64,000 nt of DNA from Variovorax sp. 770b2 (GCF_900115685.1 NZ_FOXJ01000011.1:62001-126000); one strand, 5' to 3'; counted from the first letter of the stretch, positions 7,300 through 15,483 are shown. Notes: generated by a model from the letters alone, not told the origin. Numbers and translations: made by a program.

Positions 7300-7944
7300 A
7301 TGCTCGAGCAACGGATTCAGCAGCACTTCATCGACAGTGCCGACCTCAAATACCAGACCGGACCGGTCCTGAGCAAACCCATCTCTCAAGCGATGCAGGC
7401 CATCCTGGCCTGCGTGACCAGCGGCGGCAAGGTGCTGGCCTGCGGCGCGGGCGTCTCGGGCCTGCTGGCCGCGCAGTTCGCCGCGCAATTCGTCGGCCGC
7501 TTCGAACGCGAGCGCCCCGAGCTGGGCGCGATCGCACTGCCCGGCGACACCACCGACCCCAACGCCGACAGCGCCAATGCCATGGATGCCGACCGCTTTG
7601 CCCGCCAGGTGCGCGCGCTGGGCCAGGCCGGCGACGTGCTGCTCGCCTTGAGTGCCAGCGGGCAGTCGACGGCCGTGCTGGCGGCCGTCCTGGCTGCGCA
7701 TGAGCGCGACATGACCGTGGTCGCTCTGCTCGGCAACGCCGTGTCGGGCCCGCCCGCTGCGCCCGGCGCGGGCAGCAGCGGCACCGGCGGCGTCATCGGC
7801 CGCGCGCTGCGCGAAACCGACGTCCAGATCAGCGTGCCGCACGAGCGTGCGGCGCGCATCCATGAAGTCCACCTGCTCGCGCTGCACTGCCTGTGCGACG
7901 GGGTGGACGCCCAGTTACTCGGAGAACAGGAAGCTTCCTCATGA
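7300..7944 (+). CDS. diaA: SIS-domain protein, DiaA/GmhA-like
   Basis: 214-residue single SIS (sugar isomerase) domain protein. It keeps the phospho-sugar-binding segments: GGKVLACGAGVSGLLAAQFAA (residues about 45-65) and LLALSASGQSTAVLAAV (about 115-131). In GmhA the family makes D-glycero-D-manno-heptose 7-phosphate; in E. coli DiaA, the neighbour of yraN and yraP, it binds DnaA and times replication initiation. The same neighbours here favour DiaA, but the sequence alone cannot exclude GmhA. A variable Gly/Ser/Pro insert (about residues 155-170) is unusual. Start at 7300; stop overlaps the start of the BON gene (ATGA). Confidence 0.78.
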   Translation: MLEQRIQQHFIDSADLKYQTGPVLSKPISQAMQAILACVTSGGKVLACGAGVSGLLAAQFAAQFVGRFERERPELGAIALPGDTTDPNADSANAMDADRFARQVRALGQAGDVLLALSASGQSTAVLAAVLAAHERDMTVVALLGNAVSGPPAAPGAGSSGTGGVIGRALRETDVQISVPHERAARIHEVHLLALHCLCDGVDAQLLGEQEASS

Positions 7945-8717
7945 CCATGACGACACCGACCCAACGTTTTGCCCTCGCACTCACCCTGGGTGCCGCACTG
8001 GTCGCCGGTCTCTCCGCCTGCGTTCCGCTCGTGGTGGGCGGCGCCGCGGTGGTGGGCGTGGGCATGGTGGCGACCGATCGCCGCAGCTCGGGCGCCCAGC
8101 TGGACGACCAGGGCATCGAGCTGCGCGCCGCGGCCCGCGTGCGCGACATCGCCAACGACCAGATGTACGTGAGCGTCACCAGCTACAACCGCCAGGTGCT
8201 CCTGACTGGCGCGGTGGGCAACGAGGCCGACCGCCGCCGCGTCGAGGACGAGGTGAGCCGCATCGTCAACGTGCGCTCCGTGGTGAACGAACTCACGCTG
8301 GGCGCGCCCAGCACCTTCCAGGACCGCTCGAACGACCTCTACATCACCGGCAAGGTGAAGGCCTCGCTGCTCGATGCGAAGGACATCTTCGCCAACTCGT
8401 TCAAGGTGATCACCGAACGCGGCGTGGTCTACCTGATGGGCATCGCCACGCGGCGCGAGACCGATCGCGCGACCGAGATCACGCGCGGCGTGGGCGGCGT
8501 GATGAAGGTCGTGCGCGTGGTCGAGGTGGTGAGCGAAGCCGACCTCGCCGCGAGCCAGGCGGCGAACCAGTCCGCGGGACAGCGCGGCGGCACGGGCCCT
8601 GCGCCGGTGAGCAACGCGACGCCGTCGTCATCATCCTCGCGCGTGCCGCTGCCGCCGATGGAGCCGCTGCCCGCGCCGGGCTCGGCGCCGGCGGTGACGA
8701 CCTCGCCGGTCCGCTGA
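7941..8717 (+). CDS. dolP: Two-BON-domain outer-membrane lipoprotein (DolP/YraP-like)
   Basis: 258 residues. The signal peptide ends at a lipobox (LSAC, about Cys28), followed by a glycine-rich segment and two BON domains (about residues 60-125 and 130-205) containing VLLTGAVGNEADRRRVEDEV and VVYLMGIATRRETDRATEI. The tail after 205 is Ser/Pro-rich and probably disordered, and longer than in E. coli DolP (191 residues). DolP supports envelope integrity and BAM function. Translationally coupled to the SIS gene (ATGA at 7941-7944). Confidence 0.85.
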   Translation: MTMTTPTQRFALALTLGAALVAGLSACVPLVVGGAAVVGVGMVATDRRSSGAQLDDQGIELRAAARVRDIANDQMYVSVTSYNRQVLLTGAVGNEADRRRVEDEVSRIVNVRSVVNELTLGAPSTFQDRSNDLYITGKVKASLLDAKDIFANSFKVITERGVVYLMGIATRRETDRATEITRGVGGVMKVVRVVEVVSEADLAASQAANQSAGQRGGTGPAPVSNATPSSSSSRVPLPPMEPLPAPGSAPAVTTSPVR

Positions 8718-8721
8718 AATC

Positions 8722-8748
8722 AAAAAGCCCGCATCCGCGGGCTTTTTT
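8722..8748. terminator. Bidirectional terminator between dolP and the reductase gene
   Basis: AAAAAGCCCGC / GCGGGCTTTTT with loop ATCC. The T-run on one strand and A-run on the other allow it to end both convergent genes; it reaches the last base of the reductase stop codon. Confidence 0.92.
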
Positions 8749-9656
8749 CATTTGAGCCGGATGATCAGGCTCGAGGTGTCCCAGCGCCTGCCGCCGGCCT
8801 GCTGCACGTCGGCGTAGAACTGGTCGACCAGCGCCGTCACCGGCACGCGCGCACCGTTGCGCTTGGCCTCGTCGAGCACCAGGCCCAGGTCCTTGCGCAT
8901 CCAGTCGACGGCAAAGCCGTAGTCGAACTTGCCCTGGATCATGGTCTTGCCGCGGTTGTCCATCTGCCAGCTCTGGGCCGCGCCCTTGCCGATGACGCCG
9001 AGCACGGCTTCCATGTCCAGGCCCGCGCGCTGGCCGAAGGCAATGGCTTCCGACAGGCCCTGCACCAGGCCCGCGATGGCGATCTGGTTCACCATCTTTG
9101 CGAGCTGGCCGGCACCGCTCTCGCCCAGCAGCGTGACGGCGCGTGAAAACGCCGCAGCCACCGGCTGGATGCGCTCGAAGGCGGCTGCGTCGCCGCCGCA
9201 CATCACGGTCAGCGCGCCGTTCTGCGCACCGGCCTGGCCGCCGGACACCGGCGCGTCGATGAAGTGCAGGCCCAGCGCCAGGGCCGCCTTGGACAGCTCG
9301 CGCGCCACGTCGGCCGAAGCGGTCGTGTGGTCGACGAGCACCGCGCCCTTCTTCATGCCGGCGAAGGCGCCGTCGTCGCCCAGCACCACCGAGCGCAGGT
9401 CCTCGTCGTTGCCGACGCAGCAGAAGACGATGTCTGCGCCCGCCGCGGCTTCGCGCGGGGTGGCGGCATGGCGGCCCGGCGGGCCGAATTCGGCGGCCCA
9501 GGCCTCAGCCTTTGCGGCCGTGCGGTTGTAGACCGTGACGCTGTGGCCGGCCTTGGCCAGGTGGCCGGCCATCGGCCCGCCCATGACGCCCAGGCCGAGA
9601 AAAGCGACCGTCTGCGCGGGGATGGATTCGTAGGTTCGGGTGTTGATGCTGCTCAT
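8748..9656 (-). CDS. NAD(P)-dependent 3-hydroxyisobutyrate dehydrogenase-family reductase
   Basis: 302 residues. N-terminal Rossmann domain with VAFLGLGVMGGPMAGHLAKA (about residues 17-36), then DHTTASADVARELS and the substrate signature IDAPVSGGQAGAQNG (about 130-145); C-terminal all-helical domain with the catalytic Lys in GAGQLAKMVNQI (about 185). Related to 3-hydroxyisobutyrate, tartronate-semialdehyde and 6-phosphogluconate-like dehydrogenases; the exact beta-hydroxy acid is not evident. Start at 9656 (MSSINTRTYES). Divergent from the MerR gene, 88 bases apart. Confidence 0.88.
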   Translation of the reverse strand: MSSINTRTYESIPAQTVAFLGLGVMGGPMAGHLAKAGHSVTVYNRTAAKAEAWAAEFGPPGRHAATPREAAAGADIVFCCVGNDEDLRSVVLGDDGAFAGMKKGAVLVDHTTASADVARELSKAALALGLHFIDAPVSGGQAGAQNGALTVMCGGDAAAFERIQPVAAAFSRAVTLLGESGAGQLAKMVNQIAIAGLVQGLSEAIAFGQRAGLDMEAVLGVIGKGAAQSWQMDNRGKTMIQGKFDYGFAVDWMRKDLGLVLDEAKRNGARVPVTALVDQFYADVQQAGGRRWDTSSLIIRLK

Positions 9657-9698
9657 GGGGCGAGAGCTTAAAGCCATTCCGTGACCGGTGCGATGGCC

Positions 9699-9728
9699 CC
9701 AAACCTGTACGTGAACGTACAGGTTTGG
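9699..9728. promoter_or_regulatory. Perfect 14+14 palindrome, probable MerR-type operator
   Basis: Two arms, CCAAACCTGTACGT (9699-9712) and ACGTACAGGTTTGG (9715-9728), separated by GA, with no mismatch. It lies just upstream of the MerR gene, right next to a TAAAAT -10-like box. Long two-fold symmetric sites of this size overlapping the promoter are typical for MerR-family dimers. Confidence 0.85.
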
Positions 9729-9729
9729 G

Positions 9730-9735
9730 TAAAAT
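9730..9735 (+). promoter_or_regulatory. -10 box of the MerR-exporter operon, implying a leaderless mRNA
   Basis: TAAAAT at 9730-9735 abuts the palindrome and lies only 9 bases before the ATG at 9745. Normal start spacing puts transcription start at about 9741-9743, so the message would have essentially no 5' leader and there is no Shine-Dalgarno sequence. The matching -35 would fall in the left palindrome arm. Confidence 0.6.
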
Positions 9736-9744
9736 CGAACCCTC

Positions 9745-10230
9745 ATGACCACTGCCGCAGCCTCCTCCAAGACCATCACCGTGCGCGATGCCGCGGCCCG
9801 GCTCGGCGTGACGCCGCGCACGCTCAAGTACTACGAGGAACTGGGCATCGTCGTGCCCGTGCGCAGCGAGGGCGGCTACCGGCTCTACGAACAGGCCGAT
9901 CTCGACCGGCTGACGCGGGTGCTGCGCATGCGCTCGCTGGGCTTCTCGCTCACGGCCATCACCGCCATGCTGCAGCAGCCGATGGAGGCACCGGCCGAGG
10001 GCGGGCGTCCGCGCCTGTCGACCGCCTCGCTCAAGGCCCTGCGCGAGACGCTCGGCGAGCAGCTCGCCACGCTGGACGCCCGCGTCGCCCAGGTCCGCCG
10101 CGAACTCAAGGAGGCGGCCGCCATGCAGGTGCAACTGCGCCGGGACCTCGACTACGTCGAACGCCGCCTGGCCGGCGAGCCGGCGGAAGAGCTCCTCGCG
10201 CAGCGCCGCCGGGAGCGGCCCGCGCCATGA
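9745..10230 (+). CDS. MerR-family transcriptional regulator of the adjacent exporter
   Basis: 161 residues. Winged-helix DNA-binding domain of MerR type at residues about 9-78, with VRDAAARLGVTPRTLKYYEE and EGGYRLYEQADLDRL. A long coiled-coil helix follows (about 95-150). No Cys-rich metal-binding loop is present, so a drug- or small-molecule-responsive subgroup is more likely than metal sensing. Stop overlaps the start of the 14-helix MFS gene (ATGA at 10227), so regulator and pump are one transcript controlled from the palindrome at 9699-9728. Confidence 0.88.
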   Translation: MTTAAASSKTITVRDAAARLGVTPRTLKYYEELGIVVPVRSEGGYRLYEQADLDRLTRVLRMRSLGFSLTAITAMLQQPMEAPAEGGRPRLSTASLKALRETLGEQLATLDARVAQVRRELKEAAAMQVQLRRDLDYVERRLAGEPAEELLAQRRRERPAP

Positions 10231-11780
10231 GCGCGCCGGCCCTGGGCTGGTGGCCCTCGCGCGGCATCGCCGCCGCGGCGCTGCTGCCCTGGGCGATCGG
10301 CCTCGTGACGGCCATCGACTATTTCGACAACGCCCTGTTCGCCTTCTTCGCGAGCTACATCGCCGGCGGCGTGAACGCGTCGCCCGACGAGCTGGTCTGG
10401 GCCTCCAGTGCCTATGCGCTGGGCGCGGTGCTCGGCATCCTGCACCAGCACGCATGGATCGAGCGGCTGGGTTACCGGCGCTACCTGGCGATCTGCATGT
10501 TCGCCTTCGCCGCGGGCGGCGTGGGCGCGGCGCTGTGCGAAAGCTCGATGCAGCTCACGTTCGCGCGCGCGGTGCAGGGCTACTTCGTCGGCCCGATGCT
10601 GGGCGCCTGCCGCATCCTGATCCAGATCGGCATTCCGCCGGCGCGGCGCGCCAAGGCGCTCAAGGCTTTCATGGTGCTGATCGTGTTCGGCGGCGCGCTG
10701 GCACCGATCGCCGGTGCCTTCCTGGTCACCAACTTCGACTGGCGCTGGCTTTTCGCGAGCACCGCGCCGGTGGCCGCGTTGATCGGCCTCCTGGTGCTCT
10801 GGACCCTGCCCGACATCGGCGACGTCGCGCCGCACGAACGCACCGAGCCGCACTACGTCGCCTACCTCGTGTTCGCGCTCGCGCAGGCGGCGCTGCAGGT
10901 GGTGCTGACGCGCTCGCACTTCGAGCTGTTCACCGGCTCGCCGGCGCTGATCGGCCTCACGATCGCCGGCGTGGCGGGGCTCGCGTGGTTCGGCTGGCAG
11001 CAGTGGCGGCACCCCGCGCCGCTGGTGCGGCTGCATGCGCTGCGCAGCGCGTCGTTCCGCGTGGGGCTGGCGCTCTACGTCGTCTATTACTACCTGTCGA
11101 CCGGCTTCAGCTACCTGCTGCCGCGGCTGATGGAAGGCGGGCTCGGCTTCACCGTTGGCGACACCGGGTACTTCACGGGTGCGATGTCGCTGGCCACCGG
11201 CCTGCTGGTGTTCGTGTACCTCCGGTTCTCGGGGCGGCTCACGCGCAAGAAGTGGCTCATCGTCGCGGGCTTCGGCATCGCGGTGCTGGCGGCGTGGTGG
11301 CTGTCGCGGGTCACGCCGCAGGCGGGGCGCGAAGCGCTCGTGGTGCCGCTGCTGCTGCGTGGGCTCCTGATGCTCTTCGTCGTGCTGCCGGTGGCCAATC
11401 TCACCTTCCGCCCTTTCGCCGCCGAGGAGTTCGCGCACGGCTACCGGCTCAAGAACCTGGTGCGCCAGCTCGCCATTTCGTTCGCGACTTCGAGCGTGAT
11501 CGCGCTGCAGCAGCACCGCCAGGCGCTGCACGAGGTGCGGCTGAGCGAGTCGGCCAACCCGGCCAATTCCGCCTTCATGCAGGCGCTGGATTCATTGACC
11601 CATGGATTCGCGGCCGCGGGCCACGCCGCCGGCGAGGCGCATGCGATGGCGCTCGGAACGCTGTGGCGCACGCTCGAGCAGCAGGCCACCTTCATGGCCT
11701 CGCTCGACGGGTTCACGGCGATGGCCGTGATTGCGCTGGCGGCAGGGATCTTCGCCGCGTGGCAGCGGCAGATCGACTGA
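10227..11780 (+). CDS. MFS transporter, DHA2 (EmrB-like) drug exporter type
   Basis: 517 residues with about 14 hydrophobic segments, the size of the DHA2 family. The N-terminal half holds TAIDYFDNALFAFF in helix 1, GYRRYLAICMFAF after helix 2, and RAVQGYFVGPMLGACRILI resembling motif C-like helix 5 regions. No EmrA-like partner is adjacent. It is translationally coupled to the MerR regulator, which marks it as an inducible efflux pump; the substrate is unknown. The carboxyl end carries an extra soluble helix-rich stretch (about 430-490) before the last helix, as in other DHA2 proteins. Confidence 0.82.
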   Translation: MSAPALGWWPSRGIAAAALLPWAIGLVTAIDYFDNALFAFFASYIAGGVNASPDELVWASSAYALGAVLGILHQHAWIERLGYRRYLAICMFAFAAGGVGAALCESSMQLTFARAVQGYFVGPMLGACRILIQIGIPPARRAKALKAFMVLIVFGGALAPIAGAFLVTNFDWRWLFASTAPVAALIGLLVLWTLPDIGDVAPHERTEPHYVAYLVFALAQAALQVVLTRSHFELFTGSPALIGLTIAGVAGLAWFGWQQWRHPAPLVRLHALRSASFRVGLALYVVYYYLSTGFSYLLPRLMEGGLGFTVGDTGYFTGAMSLATGLLVFVYLRFSGRLTRKKWLIVAGFGIAVLAAWWLSRVTPQAGREALVVPLLLRGLLMLFVVLPVANLTFRPFAAEEFAHGYRLKNLVRQLAISFATSSVIALQQHRQALHEVRLSESANPANSAFMQALDSLTHGFAAAGHAAGEAHAMALGTLWRTLEQQATFMASLDGFTAMAVIALAAGIFAAWQRQID

Positions 11781-11790
11781 GCCTGCAGGC

Positions 11791-11861
11791 ACCGCCGGGC
11801 CGTCCCGAGGCGGCCTGCGCCTCCCCCATGGCGGCTGGAGCGAAAAGCCGGAGGGCCTCGT
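11791..11861 (+). repeat. REP-like intergenic repeat, copy B
   Basis: Begins with ACCGCCGGGCCGTCCCGAGG and contains GCGCCTCCCCCATGGCGG and GCGAAAAGCCGGAGGGCC. Near-identical blocks recur in the same order at 13041-13133. Lies between the MFS and pilU stop codons. Confidence 0.7.
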
Positions 11862-11864
11862 TGT

Positions 11865-13001
11865 TCAGACGATCGCGAAGTGCTCCGTGCCGGCCGCCAG
11901 GTCGGGGCTGCGCGCGCGCTGGCTGTTGAGCTTGATCTGCAGCCGCAGGTCGTTGGCCGAGTCGGCGTTGCGGATCGCGTCATCGAAGGTGATCGAGTGG
12001 CTCTCGAACAGGTCGAACAGCGCCTGGTCGAAGGTCTGCATGCCCAGGTTGCGGCTCTTCTTCATGATCTCCTTGATCTCGCCCACTTCGCCCTTGAAGA
12101 TCAGGTCGGAGATCAGCGGCGTGTTCAGCAGCACCTCGACGGCGGCCACGCGGCCCTGGCCGTCCTCGGTGGGCACCAGGCGCTGCGAGACCAGCGAGCG
12201 CAGGTTCAGCGACAGGTCCATCAGGAGCTGCGCGCGGCGCTCTTCGGGGAAGAAGTTGATGATCCGGTCCAGCGCCTGGTTGGCGCTGTTGGCGTGCAGC
12301 GTGGCCATGCACAGGTGTCCGGTTTCGGCGAAGGCCACGGCGTGCTCCATGGTTTCGCGGTCGCGGATTTCGCCCATCAGGATCACGTCGGGCGCCTGGC
12401 GCAGCGTGTTTTTCAGCGCCGCTTCCCAGCTGTCGGTGTCGATGCCCACTTCGCGCTGCGTCACCACGCAGTTCTTGTGCGGGTGCACGAATTCGACCGG
12501 GTCTTCCACCGTGACGATGTGGCCGTAGGAGTTTTCGTTGCGCCAGTCGATCATCGCGGCCAGCGTGGTCGACTTGCCCGAGCCCGTGGCGCCCACCAGG
12601 ATGGTGAGGCCGCGCTTGGTCATCGACACGTCCTTGAGCACCTGCGGCATGCCCAGGCCGTCGATGGTCGGCAGCTTGGCGGGAATGGTCCGCAGCACCA
12701 TGCCGACCTTGCCCTGCTGCACGAACGCGTTGACGCGAAAGCGCCCGATGCCGGTCGGCGAGATCGCGAAGTTGCACTCTTTGGTGCGCTCGAAATCGGC
12801 CACCTGCCGGTCGTTCATGACCGAGCGCGTGAGCGCCAGCGTGTGCTGCGCGCCCAGCGCCTGCTGCGACACCTTGGTGACCTTGCCATCGACCTTGATC
12901 GCGGGCGGAAAGTCGGCGGTGATGAACAGGTCGCTGCCGTTGCGGCTCACCATGAGCTTGAGCAGGTCGTTGATGAACTGGCTGGCTTGATCGCGTTCCA
13001 T
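11865..13001 (-). CDS. pilU: Type IV pilus retraction-associated ATPase PilU
   Basis: 378-residue PilT-family secretion ATPase. Walker A is GATGSGKST, with Asp-box/Walker B GEIRDRETMEHA and His-box FAETGHLCMATLHANSA. The PilT hallmark AIRNLIRE is replaced (TPLISDLIFKGEV), which together with the length of about 380 identifies PilU. PilU works with PilT to increase retraction force of type IV pili at the inner membrane. Start at 13001 has AAGGAG 7 bases upstream. Downstream of pilT in the same direction, with a REP-like repeat in the 138-base gap. Confidence 0.93.
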   Translation of the reverse strand: MERDQASQFINDLLKLMVSRNGSDLFITADFPPAIKVDGKVTKVSQQALGAQHTLALTRSVMNDRQVADFERTKECNFAISPTGIGRFRVNAFVQQGKVGMVLRTIPAKLPTIDGLGMPQVLKDVSMTKRGLTILVGATGSGKSTTLAAMIDWRNENSYGHIVTVEDPVEFVHPHKNCVVTQREVGIDTDSWEAALKNTLRQAPDVILMGEIRDRETMEHAVAFAETGHLCMATLHANSANQALDRIINFFPEERRAQLLMDLSLNLRSLVSQRLVPTEDGQGRVAAVEVLLNTPLISDLIFKGEVGEIKEIMKKSRNLGMQTFDQALFDLFESHSITFDDAIRNADSANDLRLQIKLNSQRARSPDLAAGTEHFAIV

Positions 13002-13040
13002 GAGAGCGCTCCTTGATCTCTGTTTAGTTTGAACCTGCCG

Positions 13041-13133
13041 GCGGCCGACCGCCGGGCCGCCCCAAGGCGGCCGCGCCTCCCCCATGCGGGGTGGAGTTAC
13101 ACGAAGCGCAGCGAAGTGAAAAGCCGGGGGGCG
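13041..13133 (+). repeat. REP-like intergenic repeat, copy C
   Basis: Begins GACCGCCGGGCCGCCCCAAG, continues with a GCCGCGCCTCCCCCATGCGG block, then ACGAAGCGCAGCGAAGTG and AAAAGCCGGGGGGCG. It fills the gap between the pilT stop (13140) and pilU start. Its CCGCCCCAAGGCGG hairpin could also act on the pilT-pilU transcript. Confidence 0.7.
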
Positions 13134-13139
13134 TCATGA

Positions 13140-14183
13140 CTAGCCGGGGAAATTCTCGGGAATCTTCGCTTTTCCGCGCGCCTCGGCGGCGGAAATCGTG
13201 TTGCGGCGAACCAGCTCCGTCAGGTTCTGGTCCAGCGTCTGCATGCCGGAGCCCTGGCCGGTCTGGATCGACGAATACATCTGCGCCACCTTGGCCTCGC
13301 GGATCAGGTTCCGGATGGCGGGCGTGCCCAGCATGATCTCGTGCGCCGCCACGCGGCCCTGGCCGTCCTTGGTCTTGCACAGCGTCTGCGAAATCACCGC
13401 CTGCAGCGACTCCGAGAGCATCGCGCGGATCATTTCCTTTTCCTCGCCCGGGAACACGTCGATGATCCGGTCGATGGTCTTGGCGGCCGACGAGGTGTGC
13501 AGCGTGCCGAACACCAGGTGGCCCGTTTCGGCCGCGGTCATGGCCAGGCGAATGGTTTCCAGGTCGCGCAGCTCGCCCACAAGAATGGCGTCCGGGTCTT
13601 CGCGCAGCGCCGAGCGCAGCGCGTTGGCGAACGACAGCGTCATCGGGCCCACTTCGCGCTGGTTGATGAGGCACTTCTTGGACTCGTGCACGAATTCGAT
13701 CGGGTCTTCCACCGTGAGGATGTGGCCGTACTCGTTTTCGTTGAGGTAGTTCACCATCGCCGCCAGCGTGGTCGACTTGCCCGAGCCCGTGGGGCCGGTC
13801 ACCAGCACCAGCCCGCGCGGCTTGAGCGCCAGTTCGCCGAAAATCTTCGGCGCGTTCAACTGCTCGAGCGTGAGGATCTTCGAGGGAATGGTCCGGAACA
13901 CGGCGGCCGCGCCGCGTGCCTGGTTGAAGGCGTTCACGCGGAAGCGCGCGAGGCCGTCGATCTCGAACGAGAAGTCGACCTCAAGGAATTCTTCGTAGTG
14001 CTTGCGGTGCGTGTCGCTCATGATGTCGTACACCATCGCGTGCACGCCCTTGTGGTCGAGCGCATCCACGTTGATGCGGCGCACGTCGCCGTTCACACGG
14101 ATCATGGGCGGAAGCCCGGCCGACAAGTGCAGGTCGGAGGCTTTGTTCTTGACGCTGAATGCCAGCAATTGGGTGATGTCCAC
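13140..14183 (-). CDS. pilT: Type IV pilus retraction ATPase PilT
   Basis: 347-residue hexameric retraction motor. Contains the N-terminal PAS-like domain, Walker A GPTGSGKST, Asp box, Walker B GELRDLETIRLA, His box AETGHLVFGTLHT and the PilT-specific AIRNLIRE motif in GTPAIRNLIREAKVAQM near residue 290. GTG start at 14183 with GAGGAG 5 bases upstream; the length matches known PilT proteins of 344-347. Divergent from yggS, the usual neighbour in beta- and gammaproteobacteria. Confidence 0.96.
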   Translation of the reverse strand: MDITQLLAFSVKNKASDLHLSAGLPPMIRVNGDVRRINVDALDHKGVHAMVYDIMSDTHRKHYEEFLEVDFSFEIDGLARFRVNAFNQARGAAAVFRTIPSKILTLEQLNAPKIFGELALKPRGLVLVTGPTGSGKSTTLAAMVNYLNENEYGHILTVEDPIEFVHESKKCLINQREVGPMTLSFANALRSALREDPDAILVGELRDLETIRLAMTAAETGHLVFGTLHTSSAAKTIDRIIDVFPGEEKEMIRAMLSESLQAVISQTLCKTKDGQGRVAAHEIMLGTPAIRNLIREAKVAQMYSSIQTGQGSGMQTLDQNLTELVRRNTISAAEARGKAKIPENFPG

Positions 14184-14234
14184 GGGGCTCCTCGGCTCGA
14201 GTTCGGTGACGTTTTGATACGATTTTGGACGATT

Positions 14235-14936
14235 ATGACGATGATTGGCGACGACCTCCAGCAAGTAAAGACGCGGATCGTGGAGGCATGTGTAACGGCC
14301 GGCCGCGACCCGGCCGGGGTCCGGCTGCTGGCGGTGTCCAAGACCTTCGCGGCCGAGGCGGTGCGCCAGGCGCATGCGGCGGGCCAATCGGCCTTCGGCG
14401 AGAACTACGTGCAGGAGGGGCTGGACAAGATCGAGGCCCTCGCCGATCTGCGCGCGTCCCTCGAATGGCACTGCATCGGCCCTCTGCAGAGCAACAAGAC
14501 GCGGCCCGTGGCTGAGCAGTTCGACTGGGTCCATAGCATCGACCGGCTCAAGATCGCCGAGCGCCTGTCGGCGCAGCGGCCGGCCCATCTGCCGCCGCTC
14601 AATGTATGCCTTCAGGTTAACGTGGACAGCGGCGCGAACAAGTCCGGCGTGCCGCCAGGAGAGGCGCTCGAACTCGCCCGTGCTGTGGCGGCGTTGCCAC
14701 AGCTGCGCCTGCGCGGGCTCATGGCGATCCCCGAACCGGCGCCGGATTTCGCGGCGCAGCGCGATCTGTGCCTGCGGGCGCATGCGGTTTTCGAATCGAT
14801 CAGGGCGGCGGGCATCGACCTGGACACGCTGTCGCTGGGCATGAGCGCAGACCTCGAAGCGGCGATCAGCGCCGGCAGCACGATGGTGCGGGTCGGCACC
14901 GCCATCTTCGGCGGTCGGGCCAGAAAGCCTGCCTGA
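14235..14936 (+). CDS. yggS: YggS/PROSC-family PLP-binding protein
   Basis: 233-residue single-domain TIM-barrel protein that holds pyridoxal 5'-phosphate and helps vitamin B6 and amino-acid homeostasis. LLAVSKTF carries the PLP lysine (Lys36); FGENYVQEG, WHCIGPLQSNK, VNVDSGANKSG and LSLGMSADLEAAISAGSTMVRVGTAIFG are all family motifs. The ATG at 14235 and a second at 14241 are both possible starts. Divergent from pilT with a 51-base gap, which must contain both promoters. Confidence 0.94.
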   Translation: MTMIGDDLQQVKTRIVEACVTAGRDPAGVRLLAVSKTFAAEAVRQAHAAGQSAFGENYVQEGLDKIEALADLRASLEWHCIGPLQSNKTRPVAEQFDWVHSIDRLKIAERLSAQRPAHLPPLNVCLQVNVDSGANKSGVPPGEALELARAVAALPQLRLRGLMAIPEPAPDFAAQRDLCLRAHAVFESIRAAGIDLDTLSLGMSADLEAAISAGSTMVRVGTAIFGGRARKPA

Positions 14937-14948
14937 GCGGCCGGCGTT

Positions 14949-15440
14949 TCAGATGCCCAGCGGCAGCCGCGCGCTGCTCTTCACTTCTTCCATCACCGCA
15001 TAGGTCCGCGTCTCGCGCACGCCGGGCAGTTGCCACAGCACCGTGCCCGCGAACTCGCGGTACGCGGCCATGTCGGCCATGCGGGTCTTGAGCAGGTAGT
15101 CGAAGCCGCCGGCGACCATGTGGCATTCCATGATTTCGTCGCGCACCTGCACCGCGGCCTTGAACTGGTCGAACACGTTAGGCGTGGTGCGGTCCAGCAG
15201 CACCTCGACGAACACCGTGAAGCCACGGCCCAGCTTCTCGGGGTCCAGGCGCGCCTCGTAGCCCAGGATGAAGCCGTCGCGCGTCAGGCGCTGCACGCGC
15301 GCCAGCACCGCGGTGGGCGAGAGCGCCACCGCCTCGGCCAGCTTGAGGTTGGTGATGCGCCCGTCCTCCTGAAGGATCTTCAGCAGGCGCAGGTCGATGC
15401 GGTCGAGGTCGAGCATTGGAGAATTATCCGGTTCATGCAT
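14949..15440 (-). CDS. Lrp/AsnC-family transcriptional regulator
   Basis: 163 residues. Helix-turn-helix at residues about 25-50 (RITNLKLAEAVALSPTAVLA), linker, then the RAM/AsnC ligand domain with FVEVLLDRT and DYLLKTRMADMAAYREF. Sequence is of the Lrp/BkdR class rather than AsnC. The ATG at 15440 is preferred; a shorter start at 15416 (MLDLDRID) is possible, and neither has a strong ribosome site. The inverted repeat at 15463-15483, 23 bases upstream, is a likely site for autoregulation. Target genes are not evident; amino-acid genes gdhA and arginase are within a few kb. Confidence 0.88.
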   Translation of the reverse strand: MHEPDNSPMLDLDRIDLRLLKILQEDGRITNLKLAEAVALSPTAVLARVQRLTRDGFILGYEARLDPEKLGRGFTVFVEVLLDRTTPNVFDQFKAAVQVRDEIMECHMVAGGFDYLLKTRMADMAAYREFAGTVLWQLPGVRETRTYAVMEEVKSSARLPLGI

Positions 15441-15462
15441 CGATTCTTTGCAGAAGATGCGG

Positions 15463-15483
15463 CCTATGGCAGTTGGCCATAGG
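15463..15483. promoter_or_regulatory. Inverted repeat upstream of the Lrp-type gene
   Basis: CCTATGGC (15463-15470) and GCCATAGG (15476-15483), 8 perfect pairs around a 5-base spacer. Position just upstream of the start at 15440 fits an operator for the regulator itself. Confidence 0.5.
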
